Positions 8,817 through 17,030 of a stretch of 64,000 bases of DNA are shown one piece after another. The notes beneath the pieces were generated by a model. It did no database searches and was not told the DNA's origin. It saw only the letters and a program-made list of their open reading frames with translations. The position numbers and the translations under genes are program-made. Position 1 is the stretch's first letter. Every line of letters starts with the position of its first letter. Location of the stretch: positions 242,178 through 306,177 of the forward strand of contig NZ_BOPF01000012.1 of assembly GCF_016863615.1 (NCBI RefSeq), written 5' to 3'. This DNA comes from Virgisporangium aliadipatigenens (GTDB lineage: Bacteria; Actinomycetota; Actinomycetes; Mycobacteriales; Micromonosporaceae).

Positions 8817-9987
8817 GGATGCTGTCGGCGATGACGACGGCCAGCCCGAGCAGCACCGCGACGGAGGCGGTGGCCCGCAGCACCGAGACATGCTCGCCGA
8901 GGAACCCGATCGCCGGCGGCCCGGCGAGGAACGCGCAGTAGCCGATCGAGGCGATGACGCTCACCCGTGCGGCGGCCCGGCGCGGTTCGTCGCCGCCGGC
9001 GCTCATCCCGACCGGGAAGCCGAGCGAAGTGCCGAACCCCCACAGCAGCGCGCCGGCGTAGGCGTAGCCGGGCGCGGGCCCGAGGACGAACAGCAGCACC
9101 CCGACGATGCCGATCAGCGACAGGACCCGCACGACGGGCGCGCGGCCGTACCGGTCCAGCAGCGCCGGCCCGAACCAGCGGCCGGCCGTCATGGCCGTCA
9201 GGAACCCGGCGAACGCGAGCGTGCCGAGCGCGGGGGAGAGGTGGTGGCCGTCGATCGCGGCGACGCTGATCCAGTCGTTGCCGACCCCCTCGGCGAACGC
9301 GAAGGTGAGCACGAAGAGGCCGATGAGCAGGGTGCGCGGCTCCCGCCAGGCGGCCAGTGCGCCACCGGGCGGCGGGTTGTCGCCGCCGGCCGCCGCGGCG
9401 TCGTCGTGATCCGGGACGAAGTGCCGCGTGTGCCACACCACGCCCGCCACGACCAGGACGGCGGCGGCGCTCAGGTGCGCGGCGACCGGCACCCGCAGCC
9501 ACACCATGGCCGAACCGGCCAGCGCGCCGGCGACCGTGCCGAGGCTCCACCCGCCGTGGAACCGGCTCATGATCGACTTGCCGAGATGTCGCTCGACGAC
9601 GGTGCCCTGGACGTTCATCGCCACGTCCCAGGCGCCCTCGGCGAAGCCCAGCAGGAAGAGGCCGACGACCACGGGTGCGACGCCGACGAGCGAGCCGAGC
9701 GCGGCGGTGGTCAGCCCGACGCCGGCCAGAACCGCCATCGCGGCGACCGTGCGCGCCGACCCGACCCGCGTCACGACCGGCCCGGACAGCGGCAGCGCCA
9801 GCACCGAACCGGCGGCGATGGCCAGCAGCACCAGCCCGAGCGCGGCCGGATCCAGTTCGAGCCGGTCCCGGACCTGCGGGATGCGGGCGGCCCAACTGGC
9901 GAACGCGAAGCCGGAGCCGATGAACGCGGCGTACGTGGCCGTGGTGGCGTGGCGGACGGCTGCCGGCGGCGGTGCGACGGTGGTCAT
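8803..9987 (-). CDS. MFS transporter
   Basis: 394 residues from the ATG at 9987, about 12 hydrophobic segments. TYAAFIGSGFAFASWAARIPQVRDRLELDPAALGLVLLAIAAGS is typical of the small MFS group with YbjJ-like and fucose-permease-like members (the SWAARIP-QVRD-L signature), with a loop-2 motif VVTRVGSARTV. It overlaps the upstream methyltransferase gene by 4 bp (ATGA), so the two are co-translated. Substrate cannot be told. Confidence 0.88.
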   Translation of the reverse strand: MTTVAPPPAAVRHATTATYAAFIGSGFAFASWAARIPQVRDRLELDPAALGLVLLAIAAGSVLALPLSGPVVTRVGSARTVAAMAVLAGVGLTTAALGSLVGVAPVVVGLFLLGFAEGAWDVAMNVQGTVVERHLGKSIMSRFHGGWSLGTVAGALAGSAMVWLRVPVAAHLSAAAVLVVAGVVWHTRHFVPDHDDAAAAGGDNPPPGGALAAWREPRTLLIGLFVLTFAFAEGVGNDWISVAAIDGHHLSPALGTLAFAGFLTAMTAGRWFGPALLDRYGRAPVVRVLSLIGIVGVLLFVLGPAPGYAYAGALLWGFGTSLGFPVGMSAGGDEPRRAAARVSVIASIGYCAFLAGPPAIGFLGEHVSVLRATASVAVLLGLAVVIADSIRPPR

Positions 9988-10658
9988 GCGGCGGCGCGCA
10001 CCGTCCGCAGCAGGTGGCCGGCCAGGGTGTGGGCCCGCCCGTCCCAGTGCGCGGCGACGTCGACCGGCGTGACCCTGGTGTCCGTCCACAGTGGAGCGTC
10101 GAACGCCGCCCGCAGGTACCCCTCGGACAACCCCCACCCCTGCTCCGCCTCCGGCGCGATCGCGAGCAGGAACAGCGCACCGCCCGGCGCGGCGAGCCGC
10201 GGCAGCAGCGCCAGATACCGTGCGGCCCCGCCGAACCGGTCGAGATTGTGCAGCAGCCCCGAGTCGAACATCGAGTCGAACGGCCCGTCCTGCGGCGACA
10301 ACGCGGTCGCGTCCCGCGCCTCGAAGCGCACGCCCAGCCCTTCGGCGGCGGCCTTCGCCCGGGCCCGCCCGACGGCCACCTGCGAGATGTCCACCCCGGT
10401 CACCTCGAACCCGCGCCGGGCCAGCGCGAGCGCCAGCTCACCGGTGCCGCAGCCGAGGTCGAGCACCCGCGGCCCCCTGACCTCCCCGGCGAGCACCGGC
10501 GCGAACGCCGGCTGCGGCCCCCCGATCTCCCAGGGCGGCCCACCGCTCCCGGCGGCATCGCGATACAGCTCGTCGTAGTCGATCCGGTCATCGTAGTCGC
10601 GCACCCGGGTCGCCGGCGGCGTCCCATGATCGCCGCGAGTGGAACGCCGGCCCCTCAT
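9984..10658 (-). CDS. SAM-dependent methyltransferase (class I)
   Basis: 224 residues from the ATG at 10658. The Rossmann motif I is VLDLGCGTGELALALARRG, motif II VTGVDISQVAV, and the motif after it ARDATALSPQDGPFDSMFDSGLLHNL. The N-terminal DDRIDYDELYRDAAG...PPWEIGGPQPAF resembles the class I methyltransferases that begin with a W-x-x-G-x-PQ segment, such as TPMT-like enzymes. A GTG at 10688 is possible but would overlap the LysR gene by 20 bp. It is followed by an MFS gene with a 4-bp overlap, hinting at modification plus export of one small compound (inference). Confidence 0.85.
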   Translation of the reverse strand: MRGRRSTRGDHGTPPATRVRDYDDRIDYDELYRDAAGSGGPPWEIGGPQPAFAPVLAGEVRGPRVLDLGCGTGELALALARRGFEVTGVDISQVAVGRARAKAAAEGLGVRFEARDATALSPQDGPFDSMFDSGLLHNLDRFGGAARYLALLPRLAAPGGALFLLAIAPEAEQGWGLSEGYLRAAFDAPLWTDTRVTPVDVAAHWDGRAHTLAGHLLRTVRAAA

Positions 10659-10668
10659 CCGCGCCGCA

Positions 10669-11592
10669 TTACGTGGCCGGCGTGCCACTCGTCCGGATCT
10701 TGCGCGGGCGGCCGGCCCCGGAGCCGGCGGTGTGGTCCAGGATCGCCGTCAGGAGGGCCGCCACGCGGGGGTCGTCCAGGGCGCCGGGGCGGTGGGTGGC
10801 GTGGTACGTGACGCCGACGAGGTCGTCGATCGGCACCGCCACCAGGCCCGGCGCCGGTTCGATGCAGCCGGCCACGACCGCCAGCCCCACGCCGAGCGCC
10901 GCGAAGTGGACGGTCAGCGGCCACCCCTCGGCCTCGACGGCGACGGTCCAGGCGACGCCCGCGTCGCGCAGCGCCTTCTCCAGCGTGACGCGCAGCGGGC
11001 GGGCGGGCGGCGGGACGACCAGTTCGGCGCCGGCGAGGTCGGCGAGGGTGACGCTGTCGCGTTCCGCCAGGGGATGCCCGGTCGGGCAGAGCAGCACCGA
11101 GCCGTACGTCGCCACCGGCACGTGTTCGAGGTCGTCGGGCAGCGTGTCCAGCGTGGCGACCCCGAGATGCGCCCGGCCGGTGCGGATCGCGCTCAGCATC
11201 TGGTGCCGGTGCGTGTGCATCAACCGCAGCGAACCGGGCCGGGCCGCCAGCGTCGAGCGGATCACCTCGCCGAGGATGTGCAGATACGCCGAGTGGCCGG
11301 CGGCGAGCACGATCGGCCGGGTCGTCGGGAGGTCGTGCAGTTCGTCGAGGAACCGGTGCAGGCGTTCGTCGCGGTCGCGGGCGAACCTCGCCACCGCCTC
11401 GCCCTCCGGTGTCAGCACGAGCCGGCGGCCGACCCGTTCGTAGAGGGCGCGGTCGAGCTGGCGGGCCAGGGCGGCGAGCTTGGCGTGCAGCGACGGCTGG
11501 GAGATGTGCAGCGCGGCCGCGGCCTTGGTGAGGTTCAGGTGCTCGGCGAAGACGGCGAACGCGCTGAGCGCCTCGGTGGAGACCCGTTCCAT
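10669..11592 (-). CDS. LysR-family transcriptional regulator
   Basis: 307 residues. The N-terminal winged helix-turn-helix is plain (LSAFAVFAEHLNLTKAAAALHISQPSLHAKLAALARQLDRALYERVGRRLVLTPEG). A LysR substrate-binding domain follows (IVLAAGHSAYLHILGEVI, LRLMHTHRHQMLSAIRTGRAHLGVA, VPVATYGSVLLCPTGHPLAERDSVTLADLAGAELV). It is divergent from the HD-domain gene; the 69-bp spacer has a CTAT...ATAG dyad of the sort LysR proteins use. It could also control the methyltransferase/MFS genes just downstream. Confidence 0.93.
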   Translation of the reverse strand: MERVSTEALSAFAVFAEHLNLTKAAAALHISQPSLHAKLAALARQLDRALYERVGRRLVLTPEGEAVARFARDRDERLHRFLDELHDLPTTRPIVLAAGHSAYLHILGEVIRSTLAARPGSLRLMHTHRHQMLSAIRTGRAHLGVATLDTLPDDLEHVPVATYGSVLLCPTGHPLAERDSVTLADLAGAELVVPPPARPLRVTLEKALRDAGVAWTVAVEAEGWPLTVHFAALGVGLAVVAGCIEPAPGLVAVPIDDLVGVTYHATHRPGALDDPRVAALLTAILDHTAGSGAGRPRKIRTSGTPAT

Positions 11593-11661
11593 AGGCTGAG
11601 CCTATAGCTCGGCGGCCAAGAGATAGTTTTCGCGGAGCCGAACCGAGATCATCATGGATGC

Positions 11662-12408
11662 ATGACATTCGACATCGCGCACCTGCGGGTCATGCCGCTG
11701 CACGCCATCACCGAGATCCACGGGCAGGCCGGCCTGCGCCGCCGGCTCGACGACGAGCTGGACCGCCTGCCGGCCGGCGACACCGTACGGACCGCGGCCG
11801 ACTGGGCCGAACGCCTCCACGCCGACCAGCGCCGCGTCCGCGAGCCGTACGCGAACCACCTGCTGCGGGTGTGCCTGCGCATCCTGTGCCACTACCGGGT
11901 GACCGACCCGGACGTGCTGGTCGCCGCGCTGCTGCACGACGCGGTCGAGGACCAGCCGTGGGCCGTGGCGGGGGTCGCGAACCACGGCCCGCCCCCGCGC
12001 GAGGCGGCCTTCGCGGCGATCGCCGAACGCTACAACGCCCGCGTCGCCCGCCTCGTCGGCGCCGTCACCAACCCCGAGCCGTCCCCGCAGGACGACCCCG
12101 GCCCGCAGGCCGCGAACCGCCGCTACGTCACCCACCTGGCCACCGCCCTGGCCGACGAGCCGTGGGCGCGGGTGCTGAAGCTCTCCGACTTCACCGACAA
12201 CGGGGTCGGCATCGTGCACACCGTCGGCCCCAAGGTGCCCCGCGCCGCGCGCAAGTACACCGGCGCGCTGCCGGTCCTGCGGGACCTCCTCGAACGTCCC
12301 GACACCCCGCTGCCGCCGGCCGTCCGCGCGCACATCAACCGGCAGCTGGACCTCGGCGCCGAGCGGTTCGCCGCGATCCTCGCCGCCGACGCCGACCAGC
12401 CGCGCTGA
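11662..12408 (+). CDS. Stand-alone HD-domain phosphohydrolase, SpoT/MESH1-like
   Basis: 248 residues. The HD pattern is that of the hydrolase half of RelA/SpoT proteins: REPYANHLLRVCLRILCHY, VLVAALLHDAVEDQP (the HD pair), AAIAERYNARVARLVGAVTNPE, and KLSDFTDNGVGIVH in place of the usual KLADRLHN. The synthetase, TGS and ACT domains are all absent, so it resembles small alarmone hydrolases, but the altered KLSDFTDN motif makes ppGpp as the substrate uncertain. Divergent from the LysR regulator gene. Confidence 0.75.
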   Translation: MTFDIAHLRVMPLHAITEIHGQAGLRRRLDDELDRLPAGDTVRTAADWAERLHADQRRVREPYANHLLRVCLRILCHYRVTDPDVLVAALLHDAVEDQPWAVAGVANHGPPPREAAFAAIAERYNARVARLVGAVTNPEPSPQDDPGPQAANRRYVTHLATALADEPWARVLKLSDFTDNGVGIVHTVGPKVPRAARKYTGALPVLRDLLERPDTPLPPAVRAHINRQLDLGAERFAAILAADADQPR

Positions 12409-12420
12409 GCGTCCAGGGGC

Positions 12421-12771
12421 CTACCGGCGCAGGAGGCAGAACTCGTTGCCCTCGGGGTCGGCCAGCACGACGAACCCCTCGTCGCCGCGCTGGCCGACGT
12501 CCGCCTGTCTCGCGCCGAGCGCCACCAGCCGCGCGACCTCCGCGTCCACGTCGCCGTCGACGACGAGATCCGGGTGATCGCGGTTCTTCCCCTCCTTGGG
12601 AACGTCCGTGGGCTGCAACCACACCGTCATTCCCACCCCGTCCGGGGGCAGCAGGTGCGCGTCCCCGTCGGCGCCCGGATCGATCCGGTATCCGAGCGCC
12701 TCCGCCCAGAACGCAGCCATCCGTTCCACGTCGTGCACGTCGAGTGTCCACTGCGCGAATCTGCTCACCAC
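12421..12771 (-). CDS. VOC-family (glyoxalase-like) protein
   Basis: 116 residues. FAQWTLDVHDVERMAAFWAEALGYRI is the first beta-alpha-beta unit of the vicinal oxygen chelate fold and FVVLADPEGNEFCLL the closing strand. This small actinobacterial group (often called glyoxalase-like domain proteins) has members in antibiotic resistance and in unknown roles; nothing here settles the substrate. It converges with the HD-domain gene, 12 bp apart. Confidence 0.85.
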   Translation of the reverse strand: MVSRFAQWTLDVHDVERMAAFWAEALGYRIDPGADGDAHLLPPDGVGMTVWLQPTDVPKEGKNRDHPDLVVDGDVDAEVARLVALGARQADVGQRGDEGFVVLADPEGNEFCLLRR

Positions 12772-12807
12772 GGGGGAGAACTGCCCCCGGTGCGCGGGCG
12801 CGAAACG

Positions 12808-13530
12808 TCAGGGGACGACGTTCGCGACGGCCTCGGGGCGATCGCGCTTCGTGGCGAGGTCCCACAGGGTGTCGGCCAGCGCGTCGGGGTCGAGCGTGGG
12901 CACCGTGCCGGGCACGCCGTAGCGCGGGTCGGAGGTGACGAGCGCGTGGATGTCGCCGCGTGCGATCAGGCCGCCGATGGTGAGCGTGCCGGCGTAGACG
13001 CCCTGCGGGGCGAGGGCGGCGTTCAGGGTGAGGGCGTAGTTGCGCAGCGCGGCGGAGTGCAGCGCCATGGCGCCGAGCATCGGCATGGGCGTCACCGCGC
13101 TCACGCCGCCGGCGAAGAGCAGGGCGCCGCCGCCGCGCGCCACCATGCCGGGCAGCACCGCGCCGACGACGTCGATCGCCGGGTAGAGCCAGCTCAGCGC
13201 GTCCCGCGCGTCGTCTGCGTCGATCCGCGTGATGTCGCGCATCGTCGGCGGCGTCTCCGGATCCAGCCCGGAGGGGCCGTAATAGACGACTTCGGGCGCG
13301 TGTTGCCGTTCCGTCAGAGTGTCCAAAGTGGACAGTAGCTGAGCCCGGTCGCGGACGTCCGCGACGAACGCCTCGGCGTCCACGCCCGCGGCGGCGAGCG
13401 ACGCGAGGTAGCCGGCGTGCCGGGTGGCGTCCCGGGAGACCAGCGCGACGCGGTGCCCCTCCCGGCCGAAGCGGTGCGCGATCGACATGCCCAGGCCCGG
13501 TCCGGCGCCGAGAACGACGGTGGTCGGCAT
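12808..13530 (-). CDS. SDR-family oxidoreductase
   Basis: 240 residues. The cofactor motif is VVLGAGPGLGMSIAHRFGREGHRVALVSRD. The usual Y-x-x-x-K active site is not evident: where it should fall the sequence reads PMLGAMALHSAALRNYALTLNAAL, with His/Ser in place of Tyr and Arg in place of Lys. It may therefore be a non-canonical or catalytically altered SDR. It is divergent from a TetR gene and the spacer holds two matching operators, so the TetR protein very likely controls it. Confidence 0.85.
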   Translation of the reverse strand: MPTTVVLGAGPGLGMSIAHRFGREGHRVALVSRDATRHAGYLASLAAAGVDAEAFVADVRDRAQLLSTLDTLTERQHAPEVVYYGPSGLDPETPPTMRDITRIDADDARDALSWLYPAIDVVGAVLPGMVARGGGALLFAGGVSAVTPMPMLGAMALHSAALRNYALTLNAALAPQGVYAGTLTIGGLIARGDIHALVTSDPRYGVPGTVPTLDPDALADTLWDLATKRDRPEAVANVVP

Positions 13531-13542
13531 GGTGTGCCTCCT

Positions 13543-13564
13543 AAGTTGAGGGGTGCCTCAGGTT
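13543..13564. promoter_or_regulatory. TetR-type operator 1 (SDR side)
   Basis: AAGTTGAG, six spacer bases, CTCAGGTT: an imperfect 22-bp palindrome starting 13 bp upstream of the SDR start codon. It is the mirror image of operator 2. Confidence 0.75.
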
Positions 13565-13581
13565 GGCCGAACCGTAGCAGT

Positions 13582-13603
13582 AACCTGAGGGCATACTCAA
13601 CTT
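13582..13603. promoter_or_regulatory. TetR-type operator 2 (TetR side)
   Basis: AACCTGAG, six spacer bases, CTCAACTT: 22 bp, ending 14 bp upstream of the TetR start codon. Half-sites match operator 1 in reversed order, so the divergent promoter region is symmetric about 13573. Confidence 0.75.
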
Positions 13604-13617
13604 CGTAGGATGGCCGC

Positions 13618-14169
13618 ATGGGAAAGCCGCTGCGTGCCGACGCCGCCCGCAACCGCGACCGCCTCCTGGGCGCCGCGGCCGAGCTGTTCGCCGAACGCGG
13701 CCTCGACGCCCCGCTCGACGAGATCGCCCGCCGCGCCGGCGTCAGCATCGGCACGCTCTACAACCACTTCCCGACCCGCGACGCGCTGCAGGACGCGCTC
13801 CTGCCGATGCGGCTCGCCGTCCTCGACGACCTCGCCGTCGCCGCGCTCGACCACGCCGACGCGTGGGCCGGGCTGGTCGCGTTCCTCGACGGGCTCTTCG
13901 CGCTGCACGCCGAGGACCGCAGCCTCAACGACGCCCTCGCCGGCCGGGTCGCCGTCTCGCCGCAGCTGCTGGAGGCGTGCCACCGCACGTTCGGCAACGT
14001 CGAGCGGCTCCTGGCCCGCGCCAAGGAGAGCGGGCAGCTGCGCGCGGACTTCGCGCCGGACGACTTCGGGGCGCTGGTCCAGGCGATGTCCCAGGTGATC
14101 CGCACCTCGCCCGGGGCATGGCGGCGGCACCTCGCGTTCTTCGTCGACGGCCTGCGCACGGCCGGCTGA
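13618..14169 (+). CDS. TetR-family transcriptional regulator
   Basis: 183 residues. DNA-binding region: RADAARNRDRLLGAAAELFAERGLDAPLDEIARRAGVSIGTLYNHFPTRDALQDAL, a textbook TetR helix-turn-helix. The C-terminal ligand domain (LVAFLDGLFALHAEDRSLNDALAGR...) resembles the SbtR-type C-terminal domain. It is divergent from the SDR gene with two operators in the 87-bp gap, so it probably represses both itself and the SDR gene. Confidence 0.93.
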   Translation: MGKPLRADAARNRDRLLGAAAELFAERGLDAPLDEIARRAGVSIGTLYNHFPTRDALQDALLPMRLAVLDDLAVAALDHADAWAGLVAFLDGLFALHAEDRSLNDALAGRVAVSPQLLEACHRTFGNVERLLARAKESGQLRADFAPDDFGALVQAMSQVIRTSPGAWRRHLAFFVDGLRTAG

Positions 14170-14227
14170 TCACCGGACCGTATGATCCGGGCTCGACCGC
14201 ACGGGGAACATCGGGGACGGGAGAGGG

Positions 14228-16201
14228 ATGGCCGCCCTTGTCGCGCTGCCCGTGGTGGCGTTCGCACTGACCGCCCTCGCGGTGCGGCCGCGGCGGCCCG
14301 TCCCGGGGCCCACCCGGCTCGCGCTCGTCCGGGCGGCGCTGCTCGTCGGCGGGACCGCCGTCGTCGCGGTGGAGGCGCTGTCGCACTGGACGCGGCTGAC
14401 GTTCGGCGGAGTGCTCGCGGTGTGGCTCGGCGGGTGCGTCGTAGCGGCGGCCGGGGCCGTGGCGCGCGGGCGCCCGTCCCTTCCGCCCTTCCGCGGGCGC
14501 CTCTCGGGGCTGGGCCGCGCCGAGCGGGTCGGCGTGGTCGCGCTGGCCGGTCTGGTCTCGGTCGAACTGCTCCTCGCGCTCCTCTCCGCCCCGAACACCT
14601 ACGACTCGCTCAGCTACCACCTGCCCCGCATCGAACACTGGGTGGCGCAGCACTCCGTCGAGCCCTACGCGATCGCCATCGCCCGGCAGGTCGCCTACCC
14701 GCCCGGCGCCGAATACCTGCTCGTCCACCTGCGGGTGCTCACCGGCGGGGACCGGTTCTACGCGGGGGTCGCGTGGGGGGCGGGCGTGCTCTGCCTGCTC
14801 GCCGTCTCACGCGTGGCGGCGCAGCTCGGCGGCGGGCGGCGGGCGCAGCTGATCGCGGCGTTCGTGGCCGGGACGGCGCCGACCGTCGTGCTCGAGGCCA
14901 GCAGCACGCAGACCGACATCATCGTGGCGCTGTGGGTGGTGGCCGCGGCCACGCTCGTCCTCGACGGGATCTCCGGTCCCACGCGCGTGGTGTTCGTGGC
15001 CGTCGCGGCGGGGCTCGCGGGCGTCACCAAGTCGCAGACGCTGGTGCTGGTCGGGGTTCTGGTCGCGTGGTGGCTCGTCGCGTGGCTGCGCCGCGGGTGG
15101 CCGTCGGGCCGCGTGCGCACGAGCGCCGGGGTCGCCGCCGCGGGCCTCGCCGTCGCGCTGGTCACCGCCGCCTTCACCGGGCCTTTCATGTGGCGGAACT
15201 ACGTGGAGTTCGGCAATCCCACCGGACACGAGTACGTGCGGCAGTCCCTGACGCTGCAACGGCACGATCCGGCCGCCCTGGTGTGCAACGGGTTGCGGCA
15301 GGCGCACAGCATGTTCGACACGCCGGTGCTGCCGCTCGGGGTGGCCGCCGGACGGGCGGTCGGCGGGATGTGCCGGGCCATGGGCGTCGACCCGTCGGAT
15401 CCGGCGATCACGTTCGACAACCAGACCTTCCCGGCCGTCACCTGGTACCCGTCGGAGGGGAAGTCGGCCCAGCCGCTGCAGGCGCTGCTGGTCGTCGCCG
15501 GCACCGTGGCCCTCCTCCTGCGGCCGGGCGGCGGGCCCGGCGTGGCGGCGGTGCGGCGCGGGACGGCGGCGCTGGCGGTGTTCGGGGCGCTGGTGCACGT
15601 CGCGACGATGAAGTGGCAGCCGTGGGGGAACCGGCTGACCATGTATCTGCTGATCCTCGCCGTGCCGCTGGCCGGGCTGTGGCTGGAACGGCTCTTCGCC
15701 CGCCACCCCGCGCCGCCCGCCTCGGACGACGCGGCCGCCGGGGTCGGGGAGTCGCGCGGGCGGCGGGCGCTCGCCGGCGTCGCTGCGGTGGTGATCGCGC
15801 TCGGCGGGGTCGCCGGGTGGGGGTCGGCCGTCTACGGCTGGCCGCGCCGGCTCGTCGGCGCCGAGTCGGTGTTCGTGCTCGACCGCTGGCACAGCCTCTT
15901 CGTCGTGCGGGAGGACTGGGCGGACGACTACCGCCTCGTCGGGCAGGCGGTGCGCGACAGCGGCGCCCGGCGCATCGGCATCGTGCAGAACAACGACGCC
16001 TACGAGTACCCGTGGTGGCTCGTCCTCGACGGCCGCGAACTCGTCTCCATGCAGTCTCAGCTGCCCAAACGCCCACCGGCCGACCCGTCCACGGTCGACG
16101 CCGTCGTGTGCGCCTCCACCGCCGAGGTGTGCGGCTGGTACGCCCCGAACGGCTGGCCGGTGCGCCAGCAGGGCTCGCTCTTCTACGTGATCCGCCCGTA
16201 G
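14228..16201 (+). CDS. Polytopic membrane protein, possible GT-C type glycosyltransferase
   Basis: 657 residues with about 11-12 hydrophobic segments. After helix 3 comes NTYDSLSYHLPRIEHWVAQHSVEPYAIAIARQVAYPPGAEYLLVHLRVL. An acidic residue in the first external loop followed by an HLPR...YPPG segment is characteristic of GT-C proteins of the ArnT/PMT/RgtA kind, which use polyprenyl-phosphate sugars. The C-terminal soluble part (residues about 540-657) includes RRIGIVQNNDAYEYPWWLVLD. A good GGGAGAGGG ribosome site precedes the ATG. The glycosyltransferase assignment is by overall pattern; acceptor and donor are unknown. Confidence 0.7.
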   Translation: MAALVALPVVAFALTALAVRPRRPVPGPTRLALVRAALLVGGTAVVAVEALSHWTRLTFGGVLAVWLGGCVVAAAGAVARGRPSLPPFRGRLSGLGRAERVGVVALAGLVSVELLLALLSAPNTYDSLSYHLPRIEHWVAQHSVEPYAIAIARQVAYPPGAEYLLVHLRVLTGGDRFYAGVAWGAGVLCLLAVSRVAAQLGGGRRAQLIAAFVAGTAPTVVLEASSTQTDIIVALWVVAAATLVLDGISGPTRVVFVAVAAGLAGVTKSQTLVLVGVLVAWWLVAWLRRGWPSGRVRTSAGVAAAGLAVALVTAAFTGPFMWRNYVEFGNPTGHEYVRQSLTLQRHDPAALVCNGLRQAHSMFDTPVLPLGVAAGRAVGGMCRAMGVDPSDPAITFDNQTFPAVTWYPSEGKSAQPLQALLVVAGTVALLLRPGGGPGVAAVRRGTAALAVFGALVHVATMKWQPWGNRLTMYLLILAVPLAGLWLERLFARHPAPPASDDAAAGVGESRGRRALAGVAAVVIALGGVAGWGSAVYGWPRRLVGAESVFVLDRWHSLFVVREDWADDYRLVGQAVRDSGARRIGIVQNNDAYEYPWWLVLDGRELVSMQSQLPKRPPADPSTVDAVVCASTAEVCGWYAPNGWPVRQQGSLFYVIRP

Positions 16202-16253
16202 TGCGCCGCCCGGTCCGACGCGGTTCCCGCACCCGGACCAGGCGACGCCGTTG

Positions 16254-16823
16254 TCAGGTGCCCTCGACGTAGTCCACGCGGAACGTCTGGTTGGGCCCGC
16301 TGTGGCACCAGTACTGCGCCGCCGGCGTGTAGTCGTCGACCCAGCCGCCGTACATGTCCATGCACAGGTTGGACTCGTGCGACCAGATCTTCACCGGGCG
16401 TTCGGCCCACAGGTCGTTCCAGTTGGACACGGTCCACTCGCGGTACCAGCCGCCGGTCTCGCACTGGTCCTGCGTGAGCAGGCCCGGTTCGTGGTCGACG
16501 ATCGTGATGCACAGGTGGCTGTGCCGGTTCTCGAACTTGCGGATGGTCTGCCCGTTCGACAGGTTCTCCACGTGGCGCACCTTCCAGTGCTGTGCGCCGA
16601 AGCCGCCCCTCGGCATCTGCACGATGCGCACGCCGGGGTCCTTCGAGTGGTTCTCCGGCATGAGCACCTTGCCGCTGTGCTCGGCCACGATGTAGTAGAA
16701 CGGCCCCGGGCCCGCCTGCGCGGCGTTCGCCGTGGTGACCAGCACGGTCAGGGCCAGGAGAGTGACGCTCAGCAGCCCGAGGACTTTCCTGCGTCGCTCG
16801 GCCCAGGTGTGGGTGTTCGGCAT
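16254..16823 (-). CDS. Secreted ricin-type beta-trefoil (RICIN) protein
   Basis: 189 residues from the ATG at 16823. The N-terminus RRRKVLGLLSVTLLALTVLVTTANAAQA is a signal peptide. The mature part of about 145 residues forms one beta-trefoil: FYYIVAEHSGKVLMPENHSKD, FGAQHWKVRHVE, HLCITIVDHEPGLLTQDQCETGGWYREWTV, SNLCMDMYGGWVDD...NQTFRVDYVEGT. QxW-like positions are AQHWKV, YREWTV and NQTFRV. There is no catalytic domain, so it is probably a lectin. Confidence 0.82.
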   Translation of the reverse strand: MPNTHTWAERRRKVLGLLSVTLLALTVLVTTANAAQAGPGPFYYIVAEHSGKVLMPENHSKDPGVRIVQMPRGGFGAQHWKVRHVENLSNGQTIRKFENRHSHLCITIVDHEPGLLTQDQCETGGWYREWTVSNWNDLWAERPVKIWSHESNLCMDMYGGWVDDYTPAAQYWCHSGPNQTFRVDYVEGT

Positions 16824-16904
16824 GTCGATGCCCTCCAATCGGTAGGGAACCGAGAATGGGGGCCGGCCCCGCCGCGGGGACATACGCAGAGATCCGTAGT
16901 CCGG

Positions 16905-17025
16905 ATCAGGCGCCGTTCGCCTCGGCCCACGCGGTGATCGTGGCGAGCACGGGCAGCAGCGCCTCGCCGCGCGACGAGGCCGTGCCGTTCGAGGCGGCGC
17001 AGCGTCCGGTGGGCATCTTCTGATG
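16905..17025 (-). pseudogene. Relic of an HxlR-family regulator gene
   Basis: Read leftwards, one frame gives AHRTLRRLERHGLVA, the recognition-helix end of an HxlR winged helix. A second frame resumes at SRGEALLPVLATITAWAEANGA and a stop, the usual HxlR C-terminus (normally ...LTPLGRSLLPVL..L..W). The roughly 20 residues that should lie between (the wing) are missing and the first half of the gene is absent. It ends beside the stop of the atypical gene at 17031, so insertion of that gene may have destroyed it. Confidence 0.6.
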
Positions 17026-17030
17026 GCACC

